Shown piece after piece: positions 55,633-63,999 of a stretch of 64,000 nt of DNA (its first letter is position 1; each line of letters begins with the position of its first letter). The translations under genes and the position numbers were made by a program. This stretch comes from a virus. The notes below the pieces were generated by a model. It ran no database searches. It was not told the DNA's origin and saw only the letters and a program-made list of their open reading frames with translations. The DNA lies in the IMG/VR virus record IMGVR_UViG_3300020057_001232, positions 1-64,000 of that record. One strand, written 5' to 3'.

Positions 55633-56207
55633 ACAAAGTTACAGTGCTTGGTCTAGGAGCAATCGGTAGCAATCTTCTTCTACAGTTAGCTAAAACACTT
55701 CCAGATTTGCAGTATGTCGGCATCGACTACGACAAAGTGGAAGTGCGTAACATTGGTCCGCAAGCTTACATGACGGAACACGTAAATGCACCTAAGGCAA
55801 AAGCTTTAGCAGCAGTTATTGCAAGATATGCAAGACGTGCTCGCTACCAAGCTGTAGATAAGAAACTTACTGAAGTCTACAAGCCGGAACCGAACGAACT
55901 CGTCCTTGATTGCTTTGACAACACAGCTTCTAGAAAGCTGACAACCGTCGAAGGTCATGTGCTCCATGTCGGCTTTTCCCCTTTCTATTCGGCGGAAGCT
56001 ATATGGTCGCCGCACTTTGAGCCAGCGGGGGATGTTCCCGCTGATGCTCCCGACATCTGTACGATGGCTGGTGCTACACCCTTCATCCACTTCGTTGTAA
56101 ACGCGGCAGCTTTACTTGTCGTAAATTTTGTCTTGAACGGAATCAAGAGAGACCTTATAGTGATCGGATCAATCCAAAACGGTTTTAACTTGAGGTATCT
56201 ATCTTGA
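55620..56207 (+). CDS. ThiF/E1-like adenylyltransferase
   Basis: About 195 residues. The nucleotide-binding loop is VLGLGAIGSNLL. DYDKVEVRNIGPQAYM matches the E1 signature DxDxVExxNxxRQ. KAKALAAVIARYA and VLDCFDNTASR are the next conserved blocks. PDICTMAGATPF aligns with the ThiF/MoeB crossover region and supplies a cysteine. E1-like enzymes adenylate the C-terminus of ubiquitin-like proteins. The start is GTG 55620 after GGGGAAGATTT (ATG 55590 is possible). No ubiquitin-like protein or E2 is obvious nearby. Confidence 0.85.
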   Translation: MSEINKVTVLGLGAIGSNLLLQLAKTLPDLQYVGIDYDKVEVRNIGPQAYMTEHVNAPKAKALAAVIARYARRARYQAVDKKLTEVYKPEPNELVLDCFDNTASRKLTTVEGHVLHVGFSPFYSAEAIWSPHFEPAGDVPADAPDICTMAGATPFIHFVVNAAALLVVNFVLNGIKRDLIVIGSIQNGFNLRYLS

Positions 56208-56608
56208 CGACATATTGGTCGGATGTTGACAGGTTCAACGAAATTTACAAGCTACCTAGACCTGTCAAACCGACTAATCCAGCGAACGACCGTTTGGACT
56301 TCTTTAAGCAAATTCTTTTAGAAGAAGTCGAAGAAGTTGAAGCGATCAAGGCTAAAACCGATCCTCTTGAGCGGTTGACAGATCTTGGCGATTGGCTTGC
56401 GGACATCATCGTCTACTGCTCAACGGAGGCTCGCCGCCATGGTCTCCCCATTGAAAAGATCCTCGATGTAATAATGCAGTCGAATTTTTCCAAGCTCGGT
56501 GCAGATGGGAAAACGATCTACGACGAGCGAGGTAAGGTTCTCAAGGGACCTAACTACTGGAAACCAGAACCGTCTATCCAAAAACTTATAGAGAAGGAGT
56601 TGGCATGA
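56204..56608 (+). CDS. MazG-like nucleotide pyrophosphohydrolase
   Basis: 134 residues. The metal-binding ExxE pattern is in LLEEVEEVEAI and the downstream ExxD-type in DWLADIIVY. NFSKLGADGKTIYDERGKV is typical of phage MazG/HisE-type all-alpha NTP pyrophosphatases, which hydrolyse (d)NTPs or ppGpp-like compounds. The start is TTG 56204 overlapping the E1 stop, with GAGG 9 bases upstream. Confidence 0.82.
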   Translation: MTTYWSDVDRFNEIYKLPRPVKPTNPANDRLDFFKQILLEEVEEVEAIKAKTDPLERLTDLGDWLADIIVYCSTEARRHGLPIEKILDVIMQSNFSKLGADGKTIYDERGKVLKGPNYWKPEPSIQKLIEKELA

Positions 56609-56964
56609 AGTTCAAGTTGATTTTAGCATTTATGGTTCTTGTGGTCGGCGTTGGCGTCTGTGGATACTTCTACAGCTACGTCTTTGCCCGCACCGTCGTC
56701 GGTGAGATCGTAGACGTAAAACATGCAGGTGCCACAGGCTTTGCGGTGAATCGTGAAATCGCTTTTTCCATGGCAGTAGCCGTTAAAGACGGAACATCCG
56801 GCGAGATCGTTACCGCAAGCACGGAAGACCGCCAATGGGCGGTTGCTAAAGCAGGCATGTGCGCTGAAGCTAAATTCTTCCCGTATCCGCCGTGGGATCT
56901 TGAGAAGTCTGGAACGTATTATAATGCTCGACTGGTAAAGTTGAGTGAGTGTCCGGCGAAGTGA
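56605..56964 (+). CDS. Membrane-anchored protein, 119 aa
   Basis: The N-terminal helix FKLILAFMVLVVGVGVCGYFYSYV anchors a small beta domain facing the periplasm (VGEIVDVKHAGA, VKDGTSGEIVTAS). Similar inner-membrane OB-like proteins occur in enterobacteria without known function. It begins on an ATGA overlap with the MazG-like gene. Its last 95 bases overlap the convergent 56870 gene. Confidence 0.65.
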   Translation: MKFKLILAFMVLVVGVGVCGYFYSYVFARTVVGEIVDVKHAGATGFAVNREIAFSMAVAVKDGTSGEIVTASTEDRQWAVAKAGMCAEAKFFPYPPWDLEKSGTYYNARLVKLSECPAK

Positions 56965-57967
56965 CCGCAGCGGCAACGTCAGGACTTTGCCACTTCTTGA
57001 CGCTGCCTTTGACCCAAACAAGTCGCAGCTCTTTTCGCCCCTCGCCACAATACCGCCAACCTAAATGGGCAGCGGAAGACCAACTATCGTCTTGATAGTT
57101 TTTGTCTTTTAGCCAGTTGTAACCGATGAGCATGATCTTAGCTTGGCTGAGGTCTTTGTCTGCTCGTAGGATTTCCTTGCCGCTAGCAGATTTCAATCGA
57201 ACTTCGTTTACGAACTCTCTGATATCAGGTTTGCCGCTGTGGAGATAAGCGACGGTGTTGAGCATGATAGGTACGTGGTAGACGTAGAAGTCTTGTCCTA
57301 CGATTGTCTTCTCTTCGGGGTGGTCAACCAAGAACTCCATCTTCTTGTAGCCTTTGCCTTTGAAGGCGTCCGACAAACGGATCTCTTTGTCTTTAGGCAC
57401 CGTTTTAAACGTGTAACAGCGGTTGTAGTTTTTGTCGATCCAAGCAAAGAAGATTACGCTGTCGTCGGGTGTGGCGTTAGGGTAGCCGCCTTTGACACGG
57501 TGATGAGCAGGGATCTTGTTGAAAGGTCCGATGTAATACCAAAAGCTGTTTAACTCGTCTCCGTCATCGTCTTTGATGTAGGAAGGCAATTGCACGAAGC
57601 CGCTCGCGAACTCCGGCATGTCGGCAAAGCGTAGCTTGTCGAGGCACACCTTCTTGAACTTCTCAAAGAAGCGGTCTTCGAAGAGGTGAACTTTTTCGTC
57701 GCCGTAAGCATCGTAGCAACAAAGCACGTTGGCGAAGAAAATGCCTACGTCAGTGAAGAAAAGTTTCCCAAACAACATCTCGATCATCATGACGAGCTGC
57801 GGTCTCTTCTCTTCCACCTCGTACTTGCCCGTTCTTACGTGATCTACAAGCTTCTTCGTCAAGTAGTTGACACACCCTTTTGACGGGACCAGATCCCGCA
57901 TTAGCGATTTCCAGTCAGGCTCCCGCTGCTCTTTCAAGATCTCAGGCAAAAACTTAGTAACCCGCAA
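56870..57967 (-). CDS. Hypothetical protein, 365 aa
   Basis: The start is TTG behind GGAGGTTACGTC. The N-terminal half is helical (RPQLVMMIEMLFGKLFF). The middle is alpha/beta (SFWYYIGPFNKIPAHH, VIFFAWIDKNYNRCY). AHLGWRYCGEGRKELRLVWVKG near the C-terminus matches the W/R/WV pattern of the 46048 protein, so the two may share a C-terminal domain. The last 30 residues are low complexity and overlap the convergent gene. Confidence 0.6.
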   Translation of the reverse strand: MRVTKFLPEILKEQREPDWKSLMRDLVPSKGCVNYLTKKLVDHVRTGKYEVEEKRPQLVMMIEMLFGKLFFTDVGIFFANVLCCYDAYGDEKVHLFEDRFFEKFKKVCLDKLRFADMPEFASGFVQLPSYIKDDDGDELNSFWYYIGPFNKIPAHHRVKGGYPNATPDDSVIFFAWIDKNYNRCYTFKTVPKDKEIRLSDAFKGKGYKKMEFLVDHPEEKTIVGQDFYVYHVPIMLNTVAYLHSGKPDIREFVNEVRLKSASGKEILRADKDLSQAKIMLIGYNWLKDKNYQDDSWSSAAHLGWRYCGEGRKELRLVWVKGSVKKWQSPDVAAAVTSPDTHSTLPVEHYNTFQTSQDPTADTGRI

Positions 57968-58129
57968 GACGTAACCTCCAAAGCTTGTTGGCTTCTTCTA
58001 ACATACCTAGCCTGCCTAAGCCCTTAAAAAATAACACCTCTTATAAATCAGGTGGTTAAGTTATTTACTCTAAAGCTTACAATAAAGATGCCGATACAAT
58101 AATAGGCATTTACAATATTATTAAAGGGG

Positions 58130-58195
58130 TTCTTATAATCCATTTACCGAAATTCGGCGTAAAGCCCCTAGCTTTAGCTATGGGGATATAAGCCG
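58130..58195 (+). repeat. IS605-type left-end remnant
   Basis: GGCGTAAAGCCCCTAGCTTTAGCTATGGGGATATAAGC (in parts) matches the left end at 28030-28065. Within the palindrome, CGGCT/AGCCG has become TAGCT/AGCTA, a paired change that keeps the stem. A short CCGAAATTCGG palindrome lies just before. No transposase follows, so it is a solo end. Confidence 0.65.
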
Positions 58196-58236
58196 TCCTA
58201 GTTCACAACTTGCTCTTTTTCTACACACAGCCCCCG

Positions 58237-58785
58237 ATGTTTGATCGAAAGCAAACTTGGGACTACATCAAAAACCAGTGTACAGGCGAGCGGACCTTCA
58301 GCTTGAAGGGTCGCACGCCGGAGTCGCTTTTGCGGCTTGTAACAGCTTGGCATCGAGATCTAGCACACGACAGGCAGTTAAAGTCATTAGGCATTAGAAA
58401 AGATGCGAAATGGGAACCTTCCGGCATAGGAGCGTTCGAGAAACAAACGGGCTCCATTGAAGAGAACAATTATAAGCTGATCCAGATAAAGGAAATCACC
58501 TCTTATAAAGGGCTTGCAGAAGAAGGCAGACGCATGAAGCACTGCGTCAGAAGCTACGCCCAATCATGTATCGACGGCAGACGAGCCATATTTTCTTTCG
58601 TCCGAGCCGACCTCTGGAATGCAGCAGAGGGGAAAAACAGCTTGACGTTAGAGGTAGACCTCAATGTCCGCAGCATCTGTCAGATCCGTGGCTTTGAAAA
58701 CCGCAAGCCGCTAAGTAGCGAAATGAAGTTCATTCAGGAATGGGCTCAAGTAGAACGCTTAACTGTATCGAGATATCTTTCATGA
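58237..58785 (+). CDS. PcfJ-like protein C, 182 aa
   Basis: A compact PcfJ-like protein: LAEEGRRMKHCVRSYAQSC with the conserved His-Cys, then RRAIFSFVRADLW, NSLTLEVDLNVRSICQIRGFENR and PLSSEMKFIQEW. This is nearer to the plasmid PcfJ consensus than proteins A and B. The ribosome site of ATG 58237 is poor and the IS605 left end lies just upstream, so the natural promoter or start may have been displaced. Confidence 0.8.
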   Translation: MFDRKQTWDYIKNQCTGERTFSLKGRTPESLLRLVTAWHRDLAHDRQLKSLGIRKDAKWEPSGIGAFEKQTGSIEENNYKLIQIKEITSYKGLAEEGRRMKHCVRSYAQSCIDGRRAIFSFVRADLWNAAEGKNSLTLEVDLNVRSICQIRGFENRKPLSSEMKFIQEWAQVERLTVSRYLS

Positions 58786-58815
58786 GAAAGAAGATCTTCT
58801 TTTGACATTAAAGGA

Positions 58816-58849
58816 CACGGTTTATTCATATAGCGGTTCATAAACCGTG
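58816..58849 (+). promoter_or_regulatory. Inverted repeat and promoter-like boxes before the GH114-like gene
   Basis: CACGGTTTAT and ATAAACCGTG (10 bp, 14-base loop) lie between a TTGACA box (58802) and a TTGACT box (58853), with AT-rich TATAAAATATA downstream. It could be an operator or an end-of-transcript hairpin; there is no T-run. Confidence 0.45.
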
Positions 58850-58921
58850 GGTTTGACTATCTAAAAAAGTATAAAATATAGGGGCAACTTATATTTTCAT
58901 ATGTTTTGATAGGAGGCTCTA

Positions 58922-60259
58922 ATGAAGTTCTATTCCCTTTTATTTGCGGTCTTGATGACCGCCTCAGGATGTGTAACTACACCCGACGAAAAGCCCACGA
59001 CGGCGAGCAACCGCCCTCGACACCGACCTGGAAAACCTTCCGTCTCGGCTGCGGCAACTACGACGAAACTAGTGGCTGCATCTTTAGTAATGAACAAGGG
59101 TTCGAAAAGCTCGCAGCCGCTTTCCGTGCTCTCGGTTCAAGATCAGTCCGGGACGGTGGACGGCTGGAGCAAGTACATCGAGTTCACGCCGGTCTCGACA
59201 GGCTTAACGGCGAACTTTATCTTCAATGTCCCCGCAGGTGTTACGCCTACGGCGTTGACAGTTAAAACAAACTACAAAGGACGCCGAAAAGGATCTCAAC
59301 TGTGGGGTTGGAAACTTTATAATTTTACAACTGGAACTTGGGTAACTGTAGGTGACAACACGCCTGCCGCATCTTGGACGTGGACACCGATGTCCTTTCC
59401 TGTACCGGCTCCGCTTAGCCGCTTTATGAATGCCTCACGGCAGATAAAACTACGCTTCGACACCTTTTCAGGCGTAGACCTTTGCGACATTGATTACCTC
59501 GTAATTGAAGCGACAACGGATGTTGTGCCACCGCCTCCACCTCCACCCTCAGGTACTTGGTGGAAACCAACACCTGGGATCAAGTGGCAGATGCAATATA
59601 CGGGCACCATTGACATCAACGTAAATGCGCCCGTTTACTTCCTAGATACGTTCTTCTCGTCTAAGACCTTGATCGACCAAGTTAAGGCTAAAGGACGCAA
59701 AGTCATTTGCTACATCAATGGCGGCAGTTGGGAAAGCTACGCCCCTGACGCTGCCAGTTTCCCGGCTTCTGTGATCGGTAAGGGAGTCAGCGGGTGGGCG
59801 GACGAGAAGTTTATCGACATTAGGCAGGTCGATATTCTTTGGGCGATTATGCTTAAGAGAATCGACATGGCGCAGCAGAAAGGCTGCGACGGCTTCTACC
59901 ACGATTGGGCTCACATCTTCACCGAGGACACGGGCTTTCCGATCACGGCAGCGGACCAAATCAAGTGGAACACGCTTTTCGCCACCGAAGGTCACAAGCG
60001 AAACATGAGTGTGGGGCTTATCAATGATCTTTTACAAGTAAAAGAGCTTGTAAACTTGTACGATTGGGGCATGATTGAGTCTTGCAATGTATACAACGAG
60101 TGTGCTTACGAGAACCCCTTCATCGCCCAAAACAAAGCGGTCTTCGCCCTTGAGTATCAAGGCGATCCCGCCGCCGTCTGTCCGAAGCTGAACGCTTTGA
60201 ACTTTGACGGGCAGTACAAGCACCTACTTTTAGACGCCTGGAAACAAGACTGTAGATAA
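58922..60259 (+). CDS. GH114-like glycoside hydrolase lipoprotein
   Basis: 445 residues. The lipobox is MTASGC. Residues about 60-195 are a jelly-roll-like module similar to carbohydrate binding domains. A Pro-rich linker (PPPPPPPSG) follows. The C-terminal TIM barrel has the GH114/DUF297 blocks VICYINGGSWESY, FIDIR, KGCDGFYHDW and ALEYQGDP. GH114 enzymes cut alpha-1,4-linked galactosamine polymers such as Pel-type matrix. AGGAGGCTCTA precedes the ATG. It is probably displayed on the envelope to digest polysaccharide. Confidence 0.88.
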   Translation: MKFYSLLFAVLMTASGCVTTPDEKPTTASNRPRHRPGKPSVSAAATTTKLVAASLVMNKGSKSSQPLSVLSVQDQSGTVDGWSKYIEFTPVSTGLTANFIFNVPAGVTPTALTVKTNYKGRRKGSQLWGWKLYNFTTGTWVTVGDNTPAASWTWTPMSFPVPAPLSRFMNASRQIKLRFDTFSGVDLCDIDYLVIEATTDVVPPPPPPPSGTWWKPTPGIKWQMQYTGTIDINVNAPVYFLDTFFSSKTLIDQVKAKGRKVICYINGGSWESYAPDAASFPASVIGKGVSGWADEKFIDIRQVDILWAIMLKRIDMAQQKGCDGFYHDWAHIFTEDTGFPITAADQIKWNTLFATEGHKRNMSVGLINDLLQVKELVNLYDWGMIESCNVYNECAYENPFIAQNKAVFALEYQGDPAAVCPKLNALNFDGQYKHLLLDAWKQDCR

Positions 60260-60274
60260 GTATTGATCTTTTAG

Positions 60275-60307
60275 ACGCCGCATTGACCCTAGATCAATGC
60301 GGCGTTT
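60275..60307 (+). terminator. Terminator-like hairpin
   Basis: ACGCCGCATTGA and TCAATGCGGCGT form a perfect 12-bp stem, followed by only TTAAC; a terminator with a weak T tail. Confidence 0.7.
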
Positions 60308-60377
60308 AACTTTAATCCTCTTTGAGGTAAGCTGTCCCCTTCAGAAACCCAGCGAAGCGGTAAAAAAGGTTCAAGAC

Positions 60378-61373
60378 ATGAGAGAAAAGATCTTTCAAGC
60401 CGTCATCGGCTCACATCTTTATGGAACAAGCCGTCCGCAGAGTGACGAAGACTTTTTAGGAGTTTACTTGCCTACGGCGGAAGATCTTTGTTCGATGCAG
60501 AGCCCTCCCGGTGAAATCAGCGAGAACGTCAAACTGACCGAAGGGCGACGTAATTCTGCGGGTGATGTTGACAGCAAATTCTTCAGTGTCAAACGCTTCT
60601 TCGAGCTAGCTCTGCAAGGTCAAACAACTGCTATCGAGCTGTTCTTTGTCCCTGACGAATTAGTAACGATCAAGACACCTCTTTGGGACGAGATCAAAGC
60701 GCACCGCAGTCTCTTCTTGTCGAAACAAAGCGTAGCTCCGTTTGTGGGCTTTTGCCGTTCGCAAGCGGGCAAAGCTACGCTTAAAGGTCAGAACTTAAAG
60801 CAGCTCCAAAAGCTGATAAAGGCTCTTGAAGCGTTGACCGAGAACGACAAGAAAAGAAAGATCATGAGCTTTGTCGATATGGACGACGTTTCGGCGGCAG
60901 AAGCACTAGGGGAGGGAGCCATGCTTTTTGGTATGGAGTTCCCGGTCTTCTTAGATCAGAACGGCATCTTCCATTTGGTCGTCTGCAACAACCGTAAACT
61001 CACCATAAACAACACGGCGGAATCGTGGCTGACGACAGCTCGTATTCTAGAAGAACGCTACGGCACAAGGGTTCGGACGGCGGCTGACACCCACTACGAT
61101 TACAAGTCGCTTTACCATGCGTTTAGAATCGCTGGCGAAGCTGAAGAGCTTTTGGTCGAGGGGCGCTTGAGCTTGCCGAGACCACAGCAGGAGTTGGAGT
61201 TTTTAATGGCGCTACGTGCGGAGACTTTTGCCCCCGACTACATGGAGCAGTTAGAAGCCTGTATTGCCAAAGTCGAAGCACTCAAAAGCAAAAGCTCTTT
61301 GCCTGATAAGCCTGACTACGACGCCGTTGGAAAACTCTGCATTGACTTACACCGTAAACTTTTTAACGCTTGA
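60378..61373 (+). CDS. RlaP-like nucleotidyltransferase
   Basis: About 331 residues. GSHLYGTSRPQSDEDFLGVYLP is the nucleotidyltransferase motif hGS...D-x-D of the PF10127/RlaP type, with the third acidic residue in AIELFFV. RlaP-like enzymes are predicted RNA-repair or RNA-modifying nucleotidyltransferases, often linked to phage or RNA-repair genes. ATG 60378 follows AAAGGTTCAAGAC. It may work with the other RNA-directed genes here (TROVE, 2H-like, PTH2). Confidence 0.82.
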   Translation: MREKIFQAVIGSHLYGTSRPQSDEDFLGVYLPTAEDLCSMQSPPGEISENVKLTEGRRNSAGDVDSKFFSVKRFFELALQGQTTAIELFFVPDELVTIKTPLWDEIKAHRSLFLSKQSVAPFVGFCRSQAGKATLKGQNLKQLQKLIKALEALTENDKKRKIMSFVDMDDVSAAEALGEGAMLFGMEFPVFLDQNGIFHLVVCNNRKLTINNTAESWLTTARILEERYGTRVRTAADTHYDYKSLYHAFRIAGEAEELLVEGRLSLPRPQQELEFLMALRAETFAPDYMEQLEACIAKVEALKSKSSLPDKPDYDAVGKLCIDLHRKLFNA

Positions 61374-61382
61374 GGATTTACA

Positions 61383-61961
61383 ATGACTATAGCCGATGCT
61401 GTGTTTGACCCAAACGTAAGACCTAAGCTCCGCTGTGAAGAGACTTGGAAACATGTAGCTAAGATCCTAGCTCCTAAAGTTTCGGAGTGGGCAGGTGAAG
61501 AAGTTCTAGAAGGTGAAAGCTTCGAAGACGAAATATTTCAAATTTTAGACGACGCCTTCAGCTTAGATGGTTTCAAGCTTGCCAAAGAGTTCGATGACCT
61601 CGGCTATGAAGCCGACTTAGATCTTGTAGAAATTTTAAACGAAGTAGAATACCTCGCCATGAATTTTAAGGCGAAGCAGGAACAGGCGTGGGTAGTTCAC
61701 TTCGGAGCCAAAGCCAAACTGCTAGTCGGAGCCGTTGTCAAAGTTAAGCATAGACACGACGACCAAGTGGGCACCATCGTTGAGATCGACAAAAAGCGGG
61801 GATACTACACCGTACAAATAGACGCTTTAGGGCACGGTGTTCAAAAAGTAGGCAGCCGAACGGTTGGCTGCAATTACGCTTTTGAAGAAGTGGAGAAGTG
61901 GAATGCAGAGCTACAAAATGGAGATACCGTTTCTAGCACAAAGCCCGGAGCAAGCCCATGA
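61383..61961 (+). CDS. Hypothetical protein with KOW-like segment, 192 aa
   Basis: The N-terminal 110 residues are acidic and helical. Residues about 118-155 (GAVVKVKHRHDDQVGTIVEIDKKRGYYTVQ) resemble a KOW/SH3-like barrel seen in ribosomal and transcription proteins. No firm family. The ATG of the next small gene overlaps its stop. Confidence 0.65.
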   Translation: MTIADAVFDPNVRPKLRCEETWKHVAKILAPKVSEWAGEEVLEGESFEDEIFQILDDAFSLDGFKLAKEFDDLGYEADLDLVEILNEVEYLAMNFKAKQEQAWVVHFGAKAKLLVGAVVKVKHRHDDQVGTIVEIDKKRGYYTVQIDALGHGVQKVGSRTVGCNYAFEEVEKWNAELQNGDTVSSTKPGASP

Positions 61962-62086
61962 AGCTCATGGAGAAGCTGGCGATACTCTGCCGGAGTTCGC
62001 TCTCGGAAGCGTCAACACCTGACCGTTTCGTCGTCAGCGACTACGACGGCAACCTCATAAATCCTGAGTTCCACGAAGAGTTTTAG
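61958..62086 (+). CDS. Small protein, 42 aa
   Basis: The ORF MKLMEKLAILCRSSLSEAST... begins on an ATGA overlap with the previous stop and has CCCGGAGCAAGCCC upstream. It ends with TAG, overlapping the convergent gene by 4 bases. The family is not recognised. Confidence 0.55.
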   Translation: MKLMEKLAILCRSSLSEASTPDRFVVSDYDGNLINPEFHEEF

Positions 62087-62346
62087 TTGCGTAGAGAGCG
62101 CTCGACAATCTTATAGCTCTCCGCTAACTCAAGCGACTCTTCGGTGACATCAGGATAAGTCCAAAGCTTCTGCTTCTCAAGATATGTGAAGTAGGGGTGC
62201 TCGTCTTCGATATATTTTTTAGCATCGTCGTAATCAATGAAAACTTCTTCTACGTCGGAAAAGCCGTAGGGGAGGTCTTTTACTACGATGTAAACTGTGT
62301 CGATTCTCAAGTTGTCTTTAGTGTATTCTTTAGCTGCACTTCCCAA
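62083..62346 (-). CDS. Hypothetical protein, 87 aa
   Basis: An acidic alpha/beta protein (DTVYIVVKDLPYGFSDVEEVFIDYDD). Likely start TTG 62346, directly after the folA stop, with GGTGG upstream; a TTG at 62376 is possible. Distal gene of the folA operon. No family is recognised. Confidence 0.6.
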   Translation of the reverse strand: MGSAAKEYTKDNLRIDTVYIVVKDLPYGFSDVEEVFIDYDDAKKYIEDEHPYFTYLEKQKLWTYPDVTEESLELAESYKIVERSLRN

Positions 62347-62347
62347 T

Positions 62348-62830
62348 CTACCACCCAATCCTTTCGTAACAGACAACTCGGTAATCTAGACCGGCGTCTT
62401 CCCCTTGTTCAATTACTGTCTGGTGCCATTTCTTTTCATCTACCACAGGAAAGAATGTATCACCAGCAAAGCTTTGCTCGACATGCGTCAAAGTCATAGA
62501 ACCGGCGACATCTAAAGCTTCCTTGTAGAGACCTTCGCCACCAATTACGAAACAGTCGAAGGCACATAACTTCAAGGCGTCGTAGAAGCTAGAAGCTGTC
62601 TCGACGCCATCAACTAAACCTTGCTTAGACGTAACTACAATATTTCTACGATTGGGTAGTGGTCTGCCGATAGACTCGAAAGTCATACGACCCATGACAA
62701 CGGTGGAACCCTTAGTCAGCTCTTTAAAGCGTTTGAGGTCTTTAGGCATGTACCATGGAAGCTTTCCAGCAATGCCGATGGCACGGTTGCTGGCAACCGC
62801 AGCTACAATTTTAATTGGGAGGTGAAGCAT
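62348..62830 (-). CDS. folA: Dihydrofolate reductase
   Basis: 160 residues, normal DHFR length. IVAAVASNRAIGIAGKLPW gives the N-terminal signature. MPKDLKRFKELTKGS has the catalytic acidic residue, MGRMTFESIGRPLPNRRNIV binds NADPH, and CFVIGGEGLYKEAL is the second NADPH loop. It makes tetrahydrofolate for thymidylate synthesis; no thymidylate synthase is in the window. Assignment is secure. Confidence 0.95.
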   Translation of the reverse strand: MLHLPIKIVAAVASNRAIGIAGKLPWYMPKDLKRFKELTKGSTVVMGRMTFESIGRPLPNRRNIVVTSKQGLVDGVETASSFYDALKLCAFDCFVIGGEGLYKEALDVAGSMTLTHVEQSFAGDTFFPVVDEKKWHQTVIEQGEDAGLDYRVVCYERIGW

Positions 62831-62845
62831 ACTGTCAGGTTACGA

Positions 62846-63190
62846 TCAGCGGCTTTTTTTCGCAAGATGTTTAACGAGGTTTTTGATCTTGATACGTGGA
62901 CGCTTTTCTAGTGCCACTACAATTTCAATCTCTTCTCCGGACGTGCTTGAATAAACACGGTGGACTACGGAATGATCGACGACCGACACTCGCCACTGGT
63001 CCACTTCTTCGAGTTTCTTTTTTCCAACGACAAGGTTGCGAGTTGTCCCTTCGCTGATCGACGCTTCGATGCCTTTAACGGCAAGGGCTCTTACAAGGAT
63101 TCTGTCGATGAGGGCAGTAACGTCCTTTTCGTATTCACGTCTTTCGTCCGTGCTTGGGAAACGGTACTTACTGAGAACTTTGTGCATCAT
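62846..63190 (-). CDS. Hypothetical protein, 114 aa
   Basis: A basic alpha/beta protein with a central strand pair (VDQWRVSVVDHSVVHRVY) and a Lys/Arg-rich C-terminus (RIKIKNLVKHLAKKSR), possibly nucleic-acid binding. It overlaps the caspase-like lipoprotein stop by 4 bases and lies 15 bases before folA. Confidence 0.65.
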   Translation of the reverse strand: MMHKVLSKYRFPSTDERREYEKDVTALIDRILVRALAVKGIEASISEGTTRNLVVGKKKLEEVDQWRVSVVDHSVVHRVYSSTSGEEIEIVVALEKRPRIKIKNLVKHLAKKSR

Positions 63191-63999
63191 TGGTCAACTC
63201 GGTACATAAAAAAGTAATCGTCCATCACTTCCGCTGCGGGATATCCCCGCCACATCGGCGTGTGACCATATTCGTCATCCGTCAATTGGCTGACTTCGGT
63301 GGCGAGATCCCTGAATGTAGCTAGGGGCTTTTCAGTGGTGAATTTTTCTACAGTCTGCCTAAACGTGTACGTAAACGACCCACCCCGAGCACTACCTAAA
63401 TCTTGGGAGTTTTCATTTTGCTTAGACGCAGAGAAGATGAAAGCTTGCTTGTAGAGAGTGTTCGCTTGCTCTTGTAGCGGCTCTTCGATGGTTTCTGCTA
63501 TGAGAGGGTGCGAACCCGTTTCGGAGTCGGGCTCAGTGACAATTGCGTCACCGTTGCCGTCAACGAAAGAGCCGGACAGGCAGGAGTCGAGCATGACGAT
63601 CAAGCGGTCGAAAGGCTCGGTGCGGACTTCAGCGATGGCAGCGATGACTTCCCTGAAGGTAAACGAGCGGTCGTCCGCCAAAAGGATACCTCTGTTGCCG
63701 TGCCCGCTGAAGTAGAAGAGAAAGCTGTCAGCTTCTCTAGCTTCTTGTTTTACAAGATCGAAGATTTCGCTTGTTGATGCGTTGGCGTCGATGGCGACGT
63801 TGAAGTGGTATTCCGGCTTTGAGAAGAGCGTATTCAGCTCTCTGATGTCGGTAGGTACCCCGGCTAAGCCGTTGGGGGCACCTATGAGGACAGCACGGTT
63901 GTTACCACCGCCGTCGTACCCTAAGCCGTTTAAGGACGACGTTGAAGGTGGTTGTCCGCAGCCTGCTAGAACAAGAACGCTGAGAATAAGCTTTTTCAT
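63187..63999 (-). CDS. Caspase-like (C14) peptidase lipoprotein
   Basis: 270 residues, complete at the window edge. The signal peptide LILSVLVLAGC is followed by AVLIGAPNGLAGVPTDIREL, the typical first strand of prokaryotic caspases. The catalytic His is in LFYFSGHGNRG and the Cys in IVMLDSCLSGSF. IFSASKQNENSQDL and GGSFTYTFRQTV follow as in metacaspase-like peptidases. It is anchored in the envelope. It is distinct from the C13-like lipoprotein at 52443 but shares the clan and the localisation. Confidence 0.88.
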   Translation of the reverse strand: MKKLILSVLVLAGCGQPPSTSSLNGLGYDGGGNNRAVLIGAPNGLAGVPTDIRELNTLFSKPEYHFNVAIDANASTSEIFDLVKQEAREADSFLFYFSGHGNRGILLADDRSFTFREVIAAIAEVRTEPFDRLIVMLDSCLSGSFVDGNGDAIVTEPDSETGSHPLIAETIEEPLQEQANTLYKQAFIFSASKQNENSQDLGSARGGSFTYTFRQTVEKFTTEKPLATFRDLATEVSQLTDDEYGHTPMWRGYPAAEVMDDYFFMYRVDQ

